Source: Phaseolus vulgaris
Taxonomy: Eukaryota > Streptophyta > Magnoliopsida > Fabales > Fabaceae
Direction: 5' to 3'
Assembly (NCBI RefSeq): GCF_000499845.2
Contig: NC_023750.2
Coordinates: 27,284,643 to 27,348,642 of the forward strand
DNA: 64,000 nt
Made by a program: the position numbers and the translations under genes. Shown here piece by piece: positions 23,019-34,474 of this stretch. Each line of letters opens with the position of its first letter. Within the stretch, counting starts at the first letter, position 1. The notes under the pieces were generated by a model. It saw only the letters and a program-made list of their open reading frames with translations, was not told where the DNA came from and did no database searches.

Positions 23019-25174
23019 TGTTGAAGATGGATGAAGCCTCTTCTCTACCTAGTTTTAGTATGTGTTTGATGTAGAAAATAGCTAGTTTGTTTTGAAGTTT
23101 GTAATAGGTTTAGATGATCTTGTATGTAGGCTTGTGTATGTGTAAGGTTTCCTTTTGCTACATGATCTATCCTAGATGCCTAACTGTACCGCCCTGGTGG
23201 TCGGGTGCGATGACGTGGCATCCTGCTACAGTATAGGCGTGTTGACAAGGCGCCAGGTTGACAGTTGGGAAGGAAGTCGGGAGGCACGTGTAGTCGCCGA
23301 TAGTTAAGTTGGCGCGTTCCGATCTCCAGCTTACCAGAATAGGCGATCGCCAGGTTGGGGACGAAGTCGCCAGATGCAGACTCAGGCGACTAGGCAGTCG
23401 GAGATCGCCAGAACAAGCACATCGCCGAAGTTAAAGGAGAAGCAGATTATGAAGGCGGCCGGCGAGACCACAGGGAAGGTGTATGAAGGCCCTACCTCGC
23501 CAGTTTCAGTAGAGATCGCACTCCTGAGTTAGCTATGCACTGGGCAGTACCATGCATAGGTAACTTAGCCAAAATGAGAGTAGAAGTAGCGCCAAGTCAG
23601 GGAGCCTCCAGATAATGGCACGTGTACAGTTGGATACGAGCCACGTGTCCAAGTCTGTTACTGCCGGGAGAGAGAAAACCACCAGGTATATAAGAGTTCC
23701 TAACAGATTTTCTAAGGTACGCACGTTCAGTTCATACACTTTACGCTTGCGAGTGACAGAGCTGTTTGTGAGAGAGATTTGCACGGTTCCAGTTCTTAGT
23801 ATTTGGTGATACCGTCACTGACTTGAGCGTCAGAGTGCGATCGGCCGCAAGTATCGTTTCTTTGCAGGTTCTTGAGATAGATCCAGAGGAGGAACGGAGG
23901 TGAGAAGCGGCGCGCACGTCGATCCTTTGACGAGGCATTCTCTCGCGCTCCGGTCAACAGGCAGGATCACTAACCAAGCCTAGAATAAGCACATGAAGTT
24001 AGTTAGGTTTATTCTTTGGTCTGCTGAAAGAATTTTCGAAAGTTAGTTAGGGCACCAAAGGTACAACTCAGACAGTTATTTCAGTTAGCTGAGTTGGCAG
24101 TTTTCACAAAATAAATCTGTTAAGTTCAAAACTGAATCTGTTGTTTTCATAACAGCTTTTCAACTGTTTTTTGAAAAGAAGTTAGAAACTGTTTTCTATA
24201 TAAAGAAAAGCCTCTCTCACATGAAAGAATGCTGAGCAATTACGTTTTTGACAGAGATCAAACACTTTCTATGTGAGAAGAAGGATTGAAAAGGATTTTT
24301 GAAAGGTTTTCCAAAGGGATTTTCAAGTGTGCTTGTTCTAGGAAACCTTTGATCTTGGTGAAGGTGCTGGTGCAGTTCTGCAGCAAATTGAACTACTGGT
24401 TTTGAGTTCTTGCATCTTCTTTTCAGGTGTTATCTTTCCTTTATTCTGGTTTGTAAAGGTGTAAATGTTAGTCACTCCTTGATAGGGTTTCTTGGAGTGC
24501 AAGGTGTGCTGAAATAGGGTTTTTCAGCATTGGTTGTATTGTTCTTGTAGTGTTCAAGAACTGTTGTGGTTGTAAGTGATTGATACTGTTTTAGTGGATT
24601 CCACTTTGGAGTAAGGTGAAACTGGATGTAGCTCTGTATGAGTGAACCAGTATAAAAACTTGTTTGTCCTTTTCTTCTCATCCCTTCACTCATTTCTGGT
24701 TTTGCTTAATTCTGTCAAGAACTAAATCTGTTCTTTTGAAATTGAATCTGTTAATTCTGGGTTTAATAGAAATTGTTCTTCCTGATCTGTTAAAGGTCTC
24801 TAATCACAAATAAGGTAGTTGTATATGAAGTCTTAATTGGTTTATGAACAAATAATCTACTCATTAAAACCTGAGAAAGATTCATTCTCTTTAAAACCTT
24901 GTGTTGAATAAATTTGGTTGATTTCTTGGCATAGCTGTATTCTTCATACCCATAAAATCTAACCAATCTGGTTCTGTTATAACTCCCTGTTGATTACAAT
25001 TTTAATTTGAACAAATTCAAATTGTGCTAGACTGCTCTGAAGATTCAATCTATTTCATTTAAAAACAATCTGTTCTTTTGACTCTGATATACTGAAAATT
25101 GTTTGTTCTTGCGAAAATTTTATAAGCTCAATTCACCCCTCCCCTCTTGAACTTAGACACTAATAGAACCAACA
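23019..25174 (+). mobile_element. Solo LTR, family C, split by a second solo LTR
   Basis: It starts TGTTGAAGATGG and ends GAACCAACA, flanked by perfect 5-bp TSDs CCCTC (23014-23018 and 25175-25179). Excluding the nested LTR and one copy of its TSD it is about 1.37 kb. The 3' part has the GGATGTAGCT...GTGAACCAGTATAAA block and CAATTCACCCCTCCCCTC end shared in outline with the family D solo LTRs, so it is a related copia-type LTR. No primer site or internal region remains. Confidence 0.92.
23185..23969 (+). mobile_element. Solo LTR, gypsy family A, nested in solo LTR C
   Basis: 785 bases, TGTACCGCCCTGG to GGCAGGATCA, colinear with the 3' LTR at 817-1620. Perfect 5-bp TSDs CTAAC flank it (23180-23184 and 23970-23974). 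It keeps TATATAA at 23687-23693 and CACGTG motifs at 23619-23624 and 23642-23647. It is the youngest of the three nested layers here. Confidence 0.95.
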
Positions 25175-25309
25175 CCCTCCAATCCGAAAAAGAAGTTAGG
25201 GTTGAGGTTTCTGCGAGCAATTCATCGGAGGCCCAAGGGTATAGTGGTTTGTAGTTAACGTTGGGAGGTGGAGGGTTAGCGGTGGTTTTGGTACGCGCCA
25301 TTGCACGAC

Positions 25310-25847
25310 AAAGAAAGCTGAGAAGAAGAAGAACAAAGGTTTAGCAAACAGTGGCTATGGTGGCAAAGTTGAAAGAAACCCAAAAAAACCCTACCCACGC
25401 GAGAAGTTCATAAAACAGGGGAACGAAGAAAACGAGAAGGAAAGTGTAAATGCGAGAATTTAAACAGTTCCAGGCAGTAATATCAGTATGTAAAGTCAAG
25501 AGCAAGAGCCATCAATGCAGAAAAATCATACCTTTGGATGATCGAAGAAGTGGAAGTCCTAGGTCTGAGAGGAGAAATCAGAGGAAGCTTTGAGAAGGAA
25601 GATGAAGAGAGCAAATGAGAAGCGTAAGTGATGGAACAGTGTCTGAAGCGCGCGATTTCGAAAGCTATAACGTAAACTTGAGAAGCACAAGAGACGTTAA
25701 GTCGTGACCGTGTGATTGGGCCATGTGTTGAAAGATTACCGCATGACTCAAGGTGTCACGTCATCACGTAGAAATGTCTTGTCAGCAGAATGCCACGTAG
25801 GACGGTAGGGTGAGGCCTTAGTCTTTTCGCTGAACAGTTGTCAGCTC
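25310..25847. other. Gypsy B 3' internal region, upstream of the antisense gene
   Basis: Untranslated in the sense direction; on the minus strand it is the 5' flank of the antisense gene and may hold its promoter. It is Lys/Glu-codon rich in appearance but has no sustained frame. Parts resemble 700-800 upstream of the family A LTR. Confidence 0.45.
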
Positions 25848-25863
25848 AAGACTAGGGGGCTTG
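25848..25863 (+). other. Gypsy B polypurine tract
   Basis: AAGACTAGGGGGCTTG directly precedes the 3' LTR and nearly matches the tract at 801-816. It marks the plus-strand primer and the LTR boundary. Confidence 0.7.
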
Positions 25864-26830
25864 TGTACCGACCCGTCTTCGGGCGTTGACCAAAGTCAAC
25901 ACTTCGTAGGACCCATCAGGGGTGCAGTGAGGTGAGAAGAGGGGTCGACCAGGCCTCAGGCATTGACTGGGTTCGGACCAAGAAGTGCTTACAGTTGGGT
26001 GGTGTCACCCCCCGATACCCACGGGTGTGAGTGACTGTGGAGGGGGCGGCACGATAGGAGGCGACACGGTAGGGGCGTGGAGGCCTCGGGCCTCGGTACC
26101 CCGAAAGAGTAATAATAAAAGAGAAAGGTGGTTTCCAAGCCACACCCCCAGTACCAGCAGGGAGAAACCCAACTCGCAGAGTATCTGTGCATGAGGCGTG
26201 GGAACGCGGCAGTATGCGCCACCGGTAGAGAACCATTGGGACAAATACGACCCATGAGAGGGCCACGTCCCAGGGGGTAATCTACATGCATGGTACGTGA
26301 GGAGGGCAGAAACACTCCCAGGGCGAGTGACTAGGAGCTGGGGCGCATGAGTTGGCACCCAGGTAGTCACCCCCCGCGCCAGATGCACTTTGAGAAGGGA
26401 GACTTACACGCTGGGATTTCCCTAAGTTGGGTTACGCTTAAGTCAGAAGGAGACACGTGGCAGAAACACTGGAAATGTATATAAGCTTTCACTGTCAGCA
26501 GACTAATGTACGTTTTTACACACTTAGAGTCATTTTCGCTTATGCACTGTACGCACGAGTTACTTGAGAACGAGAGAGAATACAGTTAGAATTCAGTTAC
26601 ACACCTTCTGAACACGGTGTCTGTGGTGTTCTGATACGGAGGTGCACGGTGTTTTCTACTAGTACTGACTTGAGCGTCGGATTGCAAACAACCGCGAGGG
26701 CGCCCTTTGTTCTCTCTGTTTCAGGTATTCACGGCGGCGAAGGGTGAAGGTTTGGAACGAAGAAGAAGGAGTCCTTGATACGCAGGTCTTAGCTACGCAC
26801 GAAGAAATATCTGGTCAATCGGCAGTAACA
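25864..26830 (+). mobile_element. 3' LTR of gypsy family B, full length
   Basis: 967 bases, TGTACCGACCCGTC to GGCAGTAACA. It retains what the 5' LTR lost: CACGTG at 26454-26459, TATATAAG at 26478-26485 and the GTACTGACTTGAGCGTCGGA block before its end, a block shared with the LTRs at 36862 and 53951. It could still promote outward transcription into the right flank. Confidence 0.9.
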
Positions 26831-26835
26831 AAATC

Positions 26836-29800
26836 TTTGGGAGAAAATCGACTTACCCTGAGGTCTTTAGTTAGAGAATTCGATCTGGCTTCAGACATTC
26901 ATGTGTTACTGGAAGCAAGTATGGATTTTCTATTCCGTAAAATGATATGATTGTATTGTGTAGGATAGTAAGTATGAATTGTGAGGCATTTTTTAATGAT
27001 AATTTTGTCTTTGGACAATATTATGGGTGCAGGAATACAAATGTAGGGATGCATGAAAAAACTGCCTGCAAATAGTGGTTTCTTACTACTAGGGCCAAGA
27101 AAGCCCAAATCAGAATAGCCCAAATCTGTTTTGCATCTTGGAAGTTTTGAATGGATACCCAACTCTTAATAATTTGTGTAGATGGACTTCACATGACAAA
27201 GATGTTCAAGAATTTGCATAATGGGAGAAACAAATGTTCCGGATTTTTTCATTCATGAATTCAAGTCGAATTAATGAAAGTACTTTTCTAATAGGTTATA
27301 AAAAAATGGACTTGTTATTACTTATTACTCGGTCGATTGAATTCATGGTGGATTGAATCATTTAGAAAAGGAACAAAAAATAATATTAAATTAAAAAATT
27401 ATTATTTTAACTCATTTTATATTATATCAAAATTTAAAATTAGAATTAACGTTAACTTGAAAAACTTAAGTTTAGAGGATTGCGAAGTACGTTACGGTGA
27501 TATTTTTCATTTTTTAAGTGTATTATATGAAATCTTCAATTTTTAATTATAAGGTTTTAACTTTTATGATCTATATTTAAAAATATATAAAAATAAAAAC
27601 AAAATTATTTTAAAATTTAGATATACCGATTCATTCAATCCACTCATTCAAACTGAATTGAAGTAAACTAATTTTTTAGGATTATGTGTAAAGTAATTCA
27701 CGTGGGATTAATTTATTTATAAACTATTCTTTTCGGTAACCTTTGATTTCTCTTCAACTAGTGCTTTGAGGTATTTGGTGTTTCGAGATGCCGCTCCATT
27801 GGAACAGAGGGACTCTATCTGTTGATCACACTTCGACGATCAAGTCACTGAGAGCGTTCAAAAGATCAAATCAGTTTCAGTTTCAAGTATTAAAAAACAG
27901 CATACCTTTGCTAAGGGTCTCAAGTCCCTCTTATAGATATCCCTTCAACGATTTTTTTCAAATCTCAACAGAGCAAGATTTCAACAGGGAGAATATAATC
28001 TCAAGAAAAAACATATAATCATAACAAAAAAAAATATTGCTTACGTGCACCTTTATTCTCGGGTGCTTAACAATAAAACATTATGTTCACATGCAACTTT
28101 ATTCTCGATTGCTAACTACTTTATTATCAAAAAAATTTATTGGTATTTAACTAGCGTGTGTATCATAAGCAATCATAATATTCCTTTTATTTTAATTATC
28201 TTTTTCAAACTGCCTCTCAGCATTTGGGTCGAGCTCATGACCCATCCTTTAGGTCCATACTTGATCAAAATCCAAGTTGACCTAATCGCTTACTCTTAGC
28301 CACTATACAAACTAAGTCAGACTTAGCAATGAATTGTTTTACTTTGACAACTTTAATTTTTAACTTACTTCATGGAATATAATTTTGTAAAATTAAGTTA
28401 TTTACTACCTAGTTAAATTTGAAGTGTGAGAAAATAATAAATAAATAAATATCATAAGACTTTGATATAAATGGGGATAAAAGCTCCTCATTATCCAGCA
28501 GAAAAGAGCACTAGTAATCATAAAAGTTCCTTAAATACTAATAGTAAATGATTCTTTTATGGTGAGCCTAGCACAAAGTTATCAGCAAAAGTTGAAGTTA
28601 TATAAAAAACTTTGACTGAGAGGTCTCTGTCATGGTAGAGATATTCATTTAATGGCTATAGCAATGTGCGTGTCGTCGACAGAACATATATTGCTCATAA
28701 AATCAAATACATATATATGAATATCAGATGCGGTTTTGGAGAATTGGTCCTACAAAATTTAGCCTTTTTCATAACCCTTTTCAGGAAGAATTATGTTTTT
28801 TATACAGGTTTGGGAAGATCTTTAGTTGGGGACAAATGAGAAGGCATCATGTGTTAGTCTTAACTAGGAACTGGTTATTCATAAGACAGCAATGGACATT
28901 GTTGCTAATTTCATTCCTCCTGTCACTGCAACTCTAATTAATATCAGAAAATTAGTGTATTTTCTAAATTTTGACCAGCAAAAAAGTGAGGAAAGACCAA
29001 AATTGAAATGAGCGAACGTGTTGGATCATTTTACTAAATATAAAAATATTTTATGAGTTTTATAAAATAAGTTAAACTTAATTTCTTATTAATATATTAT
29101 TAAAATCATTTAAAATCTCTCTTAAATAAAATTTATTGAATATATAAGTAATTTTATGAAACCGAATTGATTCATTTTAAATAAATAATTTTTCATGTAA
29201 ATTTAAAGAAAATAAAAAAATATTTTTTATTTCAAAATTTATAATTAATTTAATATTCACTTATATACTATAAAATATTCTTATTTTTATTTGATATAGG
29301 ATTTCCAATTCACTTTTAGGTTGAGGTTGATAGTTCATGCATAAAATTATATGTGATTTGATAAATTCAATAAATTTTTTTAAGATAAATTTTAAATGAC
29401 TCTAAACCATATTAGAAAGTAAAAACCTAACTCAAAACATTCTCTTAAAAAACTCATTTTATAAAAGAGTAATGATATATTGACAACCATTTTAAATTGT
29501 AAAATAACATATTTTATTATAATTTGATTATATAAATAGAACAATAGTAAAAATTACAATAAAATATATTATATAAAACTCTACTTCTACTTGTAGTATT
29601 TGAAGAATAAAAATTCACTTCAAAAAATATAATATTATAAATTTAATTTAATTTTAACAAATCACAAATTTATAAGAATGGAAAAGTAGGACAGGTAATT
29701 AATTTATATAAATTCATTCCACATAATCCGCCCTATTGCCTCCCATCCAATATTATTTTTTAATATTTTATTATAATACAGAATACTTATATGTAAAAAT

Positions 29801-30564
29801 ATATTTTCATTCATTATTTCATCAACATAATATAGTCACATATAGAAGTTTAGATTTTATTTTATAACTTATTTTAATATTTTTATTTATTTATTTATAG
29901 TAAATAAAAAAAGTCAAAATTTTATTTATATTTATAATACAAATTTATTTTTGTAATATACCTAAATTTAAGATTAAAAAATTATAATTTTTTAAACAAA
30001 AAATTCATTATTTTGTTTTATATAACTGACTTGAAGGCCCACAAGTCTGCAAACCTATATGGCTACCCGTACAATTTAATATATTAGTTTAATTAAAAAA
30101 AAAATAGGCTTAGAAAAAAAATTGATCCAATTTTATTAAACAGGTTATTCTAGCTGATAAACATCTCTTTCTTTGATAGTTGAGATTTGGCGGTTATGTA
30201 GATTTCATGAGATTGTGACACGTGTCCAAATTGGCCGGTACTGACGGTTGGAACACTCAACGGTGCCCATAGATTAAGGAACAGGGAGGACATGCTCCCA
30301 TGTATCTTTGTCTGCTTGTTGGTCCCACACCTTCTTTTAATACACGTGCTTTCTGCCTCCTATTTAATTGCTATACTGTTTATACTGTTGCTCACTGGAT
30401 TCATTCAAAAATTCATTTGAAACTTTAATGTTAATTGCACTTATTTTTATTCTTTTCCTAAAATGGTGTGACGACAATTTCAATTTCAAAATTTTATATT
30501 CGGAGTTTCTTTACCAATTACATAAGCATATATAACAGAAATCCAACAAAGTTGAGGAATTAAT
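26836..30564. other. Intergenic DNA, mostly AT-rich
   Basis: No gene is supported. Scattered frames (27337, 27788, 28045, 28728) are short and have no recognisable motifs. The segment 28450-30160 is very AT-rich. The segment 30170-30420 is distinct: less AT-rich, with GACACGTGTC (30217-30226) and another ACACGTG near 30342, as in plant promoters, but no gene follows because gypsy sequence starts at about 30565. Confidence 0.5.
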
Positions 30565-30567
30565 AAT

Positions 30568-31640
30568 TAAGGGGTGGATCCAAGATATTATGAGTCATTG
30601 TGGTATGTCGGTAATTCTTGTCCCTAAAAAGGATGGAAGTTGGAGGATGTGTACGGATTATCGCGCAATAAATAACATCATCATCAAGTATAGGCATCCC
30701 ACCCTAGATTAGATGACTTGTTGGATGAGTTACATGAGTCTCAAATCTTCACCAAAATTGATCTTAAAAGTGGGTATAATCAAATCTAGATTAAACCGGG
30801 AGATGAATGGAAAACCGCTTTTAAGACCTAGTTTGGGTTGTATGAGTGGTTAGTCATGTCCTAGTCTCAATGCTTCGAGCACCTTCACGCGACTTATGCA
30901 TCATGTTTTAAGACCTTTTATAGACAAGTTTGTAGTAGTCTACTTTGATGACATCCTTATCTATAGCTTGACCATAGAAGACCATAAAGAGCATGTTAGG
31001 CAAGTTCTAGAAACCTTAGGAAAGAGAAGTTGTATACCAATCTGGAAAAATGTGTCTTTGCCATAGACCATATAGACTTCCTAGGGTTTGTAGTGAGTTC
31101 CAAAGGGGTGCATCTTGATGAGAAAAATGTGTCAGCAATTAGAAATTGGCCTACACCTACCAATATTAGTGAAGTATGAAGCTTTCATGGATTAGTTAGT
31201 TTCTATAGAAGATTTGTGAAAGACTTTAATACTATTGTTGCACCTCTCAATGAGATAGTAAAGAAGGATGTGGTGTTCAAATGGGGCCAAGAACAAGCAA
31301 ATGTTTTTGAAACCTTGAAAGAAAAATTAACCAAGGCACCTATTTTAACACTTCCCAACTTTGCTAAGACATTTGAGATTGAGTGTGATGCCTCTAACAT
31401 AGGCATTGAGGCTATCCTCCTTCAAGAGGGTCACCCCATAGCTTATTTTAGTGAGAAACTCAAAGGGAGTCATCTCAATTACTCCACCTATGACAAAGAG
31501 CTTTGCAAAATTGGCAACACTATCTTTTTTCTAAAGAGTTTGTGATACATAGTGATCATAAATCTCTTAAATATTTGAAAGGCCAAAGAAATCTTAACAA
31601 GAGGCATGCCAAGTGAGTAGTGTTTATTGAACAATTTCCT
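30568..31640 (+). pseudogene. Gypsy reverse transcriptase and RNase H, broken
   Basis: Across frames the text reads [39 protein letters not shown]-like (30927-30961, the YFDD catalytic site), FLGFVVSSKGV, then the open frame 31216-31545 with VFKWGQEQ, APILTLPNF, IECDASNIGI (RNase H first Asp) and YSTYDKELC. Frameshifts near 30705, 30850 and 30960-31010 and several stops kill it. Role: cDNA synthesis in the parent element. Confidence 0.9.
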
Positions 31641-33170
31641 TATGTGATCAAACATAAGCAAGGCAAGTCGAATGTGGTGGCATATGCTCTTTCTAGAATA
31701 TATACCTTGCTTAATGTTTTGGACACTCAATACTCGATCATTCAAGGAAATTTACAAAAATGATCATGACTTTTCTCTCATCTTTCAAGAGTGCTCAAAG
31801 GGTGGCCACAAAGACTTTTTTATACATGATAGTTTTCTCTTCAGAGGGAAAAGACTTTGTGTGCCCCAAGGGTCTTTGAGACAATCTCTTGTTAGGAAGG
31901 CACATGAAGGTGGTTTAATGGGACACTTTGGGTAGCAAAAACCTTAAATACATTGCATGAACATTTCTTTTAGCCCCACATGCGTAAATCCGTACATAGC
32001 TTTTGTGATAAGTGCATAGCATGTAGGAAGGCTAAGTCTAAGGTGCAACCCCATGGTTTATATACCCTATTCCCATCCTGGACATGTCTTGGGTAGACAT
32101 CTCTATGAATTTCATTTTAGGTATTCCCAAGACATCTAAAGGTATGAATTCTATCTTTGTGGTGGGTGGATCGCTTTTTCAAAATGGCCCATTTTATTCC
32201 ATGCCACAAAGTAGATGATGCTTGCAATATTGCAAATCTCTTATTTAAGGAAGTTGTTAGATTGCATGGGCTTCCTAAAAGTATAGTATATGATAAAAAC
32301 TCTAAGTTCTTGAGTCACTTCTGGAAGACTTTATGAGGAAAACTTGGCACTAAACTTGTGTTTTCTACAACTTGCCATCCCCAAACTGATGGTCAGAGAA
32401 AAGTGGTCAATAGAACTTTGGCCCAAATTTTAAGATGCCTTATTTTCGGGAACCCAAAGGTGTGGAAAAATTTACTTCCTCATATTGAGTTTGCTTATAA
32501 TCGAGTAGTTAACTCTACTACTTCTCACACCCCTTTTGAGGTTGTGTATGAGTTTAACCCCCTCACACCCCTTGACCTACTTCCTATTCCTGTACTTGAT
32601 GAGGTTTTGTGCAAGGATGGTTTTGAAAAGGCATATTTTATTAAAAACTTGCACCACCACATCAAGCGCCAAATTGAAAGGAAGGTAGGCAAGTATGCGC
32701 AACACGCCAATAAGGGGCGCAAAGCATTGATCTTTGAACCCGGGGACTAGGTTTGGCTTCATTTGAGGAAGGATCGCTTCCCTACTCAAAGGAAATCTGA
32801 ACTCCTACCTCGTGGTGATGATCAATGATAATGCTTATGATTTAGATTTACCTGACACGTATCTAGGGAGTCATTCTTTTAATGTTAGTGATCTAACTCT
32901 TTTCTCTGCAGGTGTTGCAAATTCGTGGACGAATTCTCTCCCACCCAGAGAGCATGATGAAGACTTGAGAGATAGAGCACCCACTGACCAAGCCCAACCC
33001 TCCAAAAGGATGACCTGGAGTATGACACATGATCCAGGGCTAGATCAGGACCCATCACTAGCCAATGCTTCAGAACCCATCACTAGCCAATGCTTCAGAA
33101 CCCATAACTAGCTAATGCTTCAGAACCCATCATTCCTCAGAGGATCACCAAGAGCAGAGCCCAAGCCATG
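31641..33170 (+). pseudogene. Gypsy integrase and C-terminal tail, broken
   Basis: Text after RNase H gives ALSRIYTLLNV, the HEGGLMGHFG of the zinc-binding region, a core in shifting frames (32100-32350), then the open frame 32358-32750 with CHPQTDGQ, VVNRTL, WKNLLPHIEFAYNR and PFEVVYEFNPLTPLDL, which is the integrase glutamate region and downstream block. The frame from 32812 carries the INDNAYDLDLP and FNVSDLTLF tail common to chromoviruses. A 25-base repeat lies at 33051-33130. Confidence 0.88.
33051..33130 (+). repeat. 25-bp tandem repeat near the end of gypsy pol
   Basis: Three copies and part of a fourth of a unit containing CACTAGCCAATGCTTCAG, period 25 (GCTTCAGAAC at 33067, 33092, 33117). 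It shifts frame with every copy. Confidence 0.9.
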
Positions 33171-33240
33171 GGAGTTGAGCACCATCTAGTCTATTTGTTT
33201 TTAATTTCAGTAGAGTAGGGTCCATATAGCATAATAGGGG

Positions 33241-33877
33241 TGTATTTATCAAATTGGGTTTGTGCCAAATCCATTAGGGTTAGGAGGTAGCCCTAGCTTT
33301 TATAAGCTAGAACTAAGGGGCGACTTTGACCTAGGTCAACCCCTAGGCCGCTTCTCTCTTGTGACCTTTATACCCCTCCCCCATCTTGCCCACCAAGGCA
33401 CTCATTCCTATAAATAGGGTGTCTTGCCTCATGAATTTTAACTTGAATTTGATTATAGAAAAGAAACTCTGCTTGAGTGATTAGTGAGCTAAGTCTCCTA
33501 AATGGTTTTGGGTTTTATCTTAAGTGTGTGATCATTTCAAGTGGCGGCTCTTCCTTCACTTATCTTGGAGTTTCCCCACCCTCCAAGTGGCGTGATCATC
33601 CTCTCCATTTCTCCATAAGCTTCCTTCATTTTTCCTCTTTTCCATTCTTTCATCACGCCATTTACCTTTCCATTATATGTTCTTGAATTATGTCTTTTTC
33701 TTTTGGTCATCTTCATTCATCCTTTACATCCTTTGTCATTTAATTTCTGCCCCTTCATTATAATCACCATATAATTGTGTTTTTCCTTTTTCCCTCTAAA
33801 AGTGAACCTTCACACTTACTTAACCACTTGGTTAAGTTCGTGTCTAGTGGGAATCTTCTTTGGGTTCTCACCTTGCA
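33241..33877 (+). mobile_element. 3' LTR of the chromovirus-like element
   Basis: Starts TGTATTTATC after a purine run and most simply ends CCTTGCA. It contains CTATAAATAGGG (about 33410) as promoter and a CAAGTGGCG...CTTGGAG block repeated as CAAGTGGCG, also found at 40394-40445. Boundaries inferred from TG/CA and promoter position; no TSD found. Confidence 0.65.
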
Positions 33878-33963
33878 TTGATAAAAATAAAAAATCATAA
33901 ACATGAAACAACCAATTAAAATGTGCAATTCTAAAATCAACTAACATCAAAAGAAGCCTTTCA

Positions 33964-34200
33964 GGGCCTGAAAAGATACCTTGCCAGTCCAGCAGTTCTC
34001 TGTAAGCCGAAATCCGACTGACATATTCAGCTCTATCTTTGTGCGACCGACCGAGCGATTAGTTTGGTCATCGTCCAAGATTACGAGAAGGGACAGAGGC
34101 TCATTTATTACGTTAGTAAGGTTCTACATAGAGCAAAAGTACGATACCAGTCAATTGAAAAGGCTGCCTTGACCGTAATTTTCATTCCCCGTAGACTGTT
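33964..34200 (+). pseudogene. Gypsy RNase H fragment (Tat-like)
   Basis: The frames give LKRYLASPAVLCKP, then VIVQDYEKGQRLIYYVSKVL and YQSIEKAALTVIF, the usual RNase H block of Tat/Athila-type elements. It lacks everything upstream and downstream, and ends where antisense-gene sequence begins. Orientation is plus. Confidence 0.8.
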
Positions 34201-34474
34201 TGGATGAAGTTGGGTCGGAGATACATTCTTCTCGGTTAAGACCTCCTTCTAAAACAGGTCAAAAAGGAAGACGCAAACCCAGTTTTTTAAAACACGTATC
34301 ATATACAAAAAAGAAAGGGCTTGATGAATCGCCAGACCCATCATTACACACAGGTTCACCCTCAATATAGGCCTCGACTCTGACAATATTTTGCTCACCT
34401 CTACACATACCACAAGACTCACGAAACTCCCTAAGTCCCAGTCTAAACGAATAACTAGAAATTTCTCTTAACAA
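34190..34474 (-). pseudogene. Second copy of the antisense accessory gene (fragment)
   Basis: The minus frame has EAYIEGEPVCNDG and FFFVYDTCFKKLGLRLPF, and then, past one stop, KEVLTEKNVSPTQLHPNS. This parallels GEPVCVDNR, FFFFYQTVFQRVGQRLPF and ELLTEVNVAPAQLHPNS in the antisense gene of gypsy B (22750-22960). It covers only the core and joins the sense RNase H fragment at about 34195. Confidence 0.8.

Larger units (their letters stand above)
20918..25301 (-). pseudogene. Antisense accessory gene of gypsy B, 'putative gypsy type transposon' family (PF04195-like)
   Basis: Minus-strand gene. Start ATG at 25301 (MARTKTTANPPPP), read to 25175; a solo LTR then intervenes (23019-25174) and the frame resumes at 23018 exactly in register once the LTR and one TSD are removed. 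Exon 1 runs to 22356, with an apparent 132-base GT-AG intron (22224-22355) and exon 2 from 22223. Exon 1 has the family core: GEPVCVDNR, FFFFYQTVFQRVGQRLPF, QLHPNS-AFIRAFDILF. Exon 2 is Pro/Ser/Thr-rich, then a long coiled coil (residues of the 21529-20918 frame, heptad Leu/Ala/Lys/Glu) with an acidic C-terminus. Nonsense codons (HPNS-stop-AF near 22763; YKGF-stop near 22587; near 21532) and a frameshift near 21610 make it dead here. Its role is unknown; antisense extra ORFs are known in Tat-lineage elements. Confidence 0.8.
17452..26830 (+). mobile_element. Non-autonomous Ty3/gypsy element (family B, Tat-like), with nested solo LTRs
   Basis: The two LTRs (17452-18188 and 25864-26830) begin TGTACCGACCCGTC and end in AACA. 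The flanks GAATC (17447-17451) and AAATC (26831-26835) are a 5-bp TSD with one mismatch. Internal order: primer site, broken gag, protease, C-terminal tail of pol, tandem repeats, antisense gene, polypurine tract. RT, RNase H and integrase core are absent, so it could only have moved with helper proteins. The DQG-type protease, TGGCGCCC primer site and antisense extra gene point to the Tat lineage. A solo LTR (23019-25174), itself carrying another (23185-23969), sits in the antisense gene. Confidence 0.93.
30565..33240 (+). mobile_element. 5'-truncated chromovirus-like Ty3/gypsy pol
   Basis: Begins inside RT without gag or protease. Order RT, RNase H, integrase, C-terminal chromo-type tail places it in Ty3/gypsy. 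The left edge near 30565 abuts AT-rich DNA, so the front half is lost. Many stops and shifts throughout. A polypurine-like AATAGGGG leads into the LTR at 33241. Confidence 0.88.
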
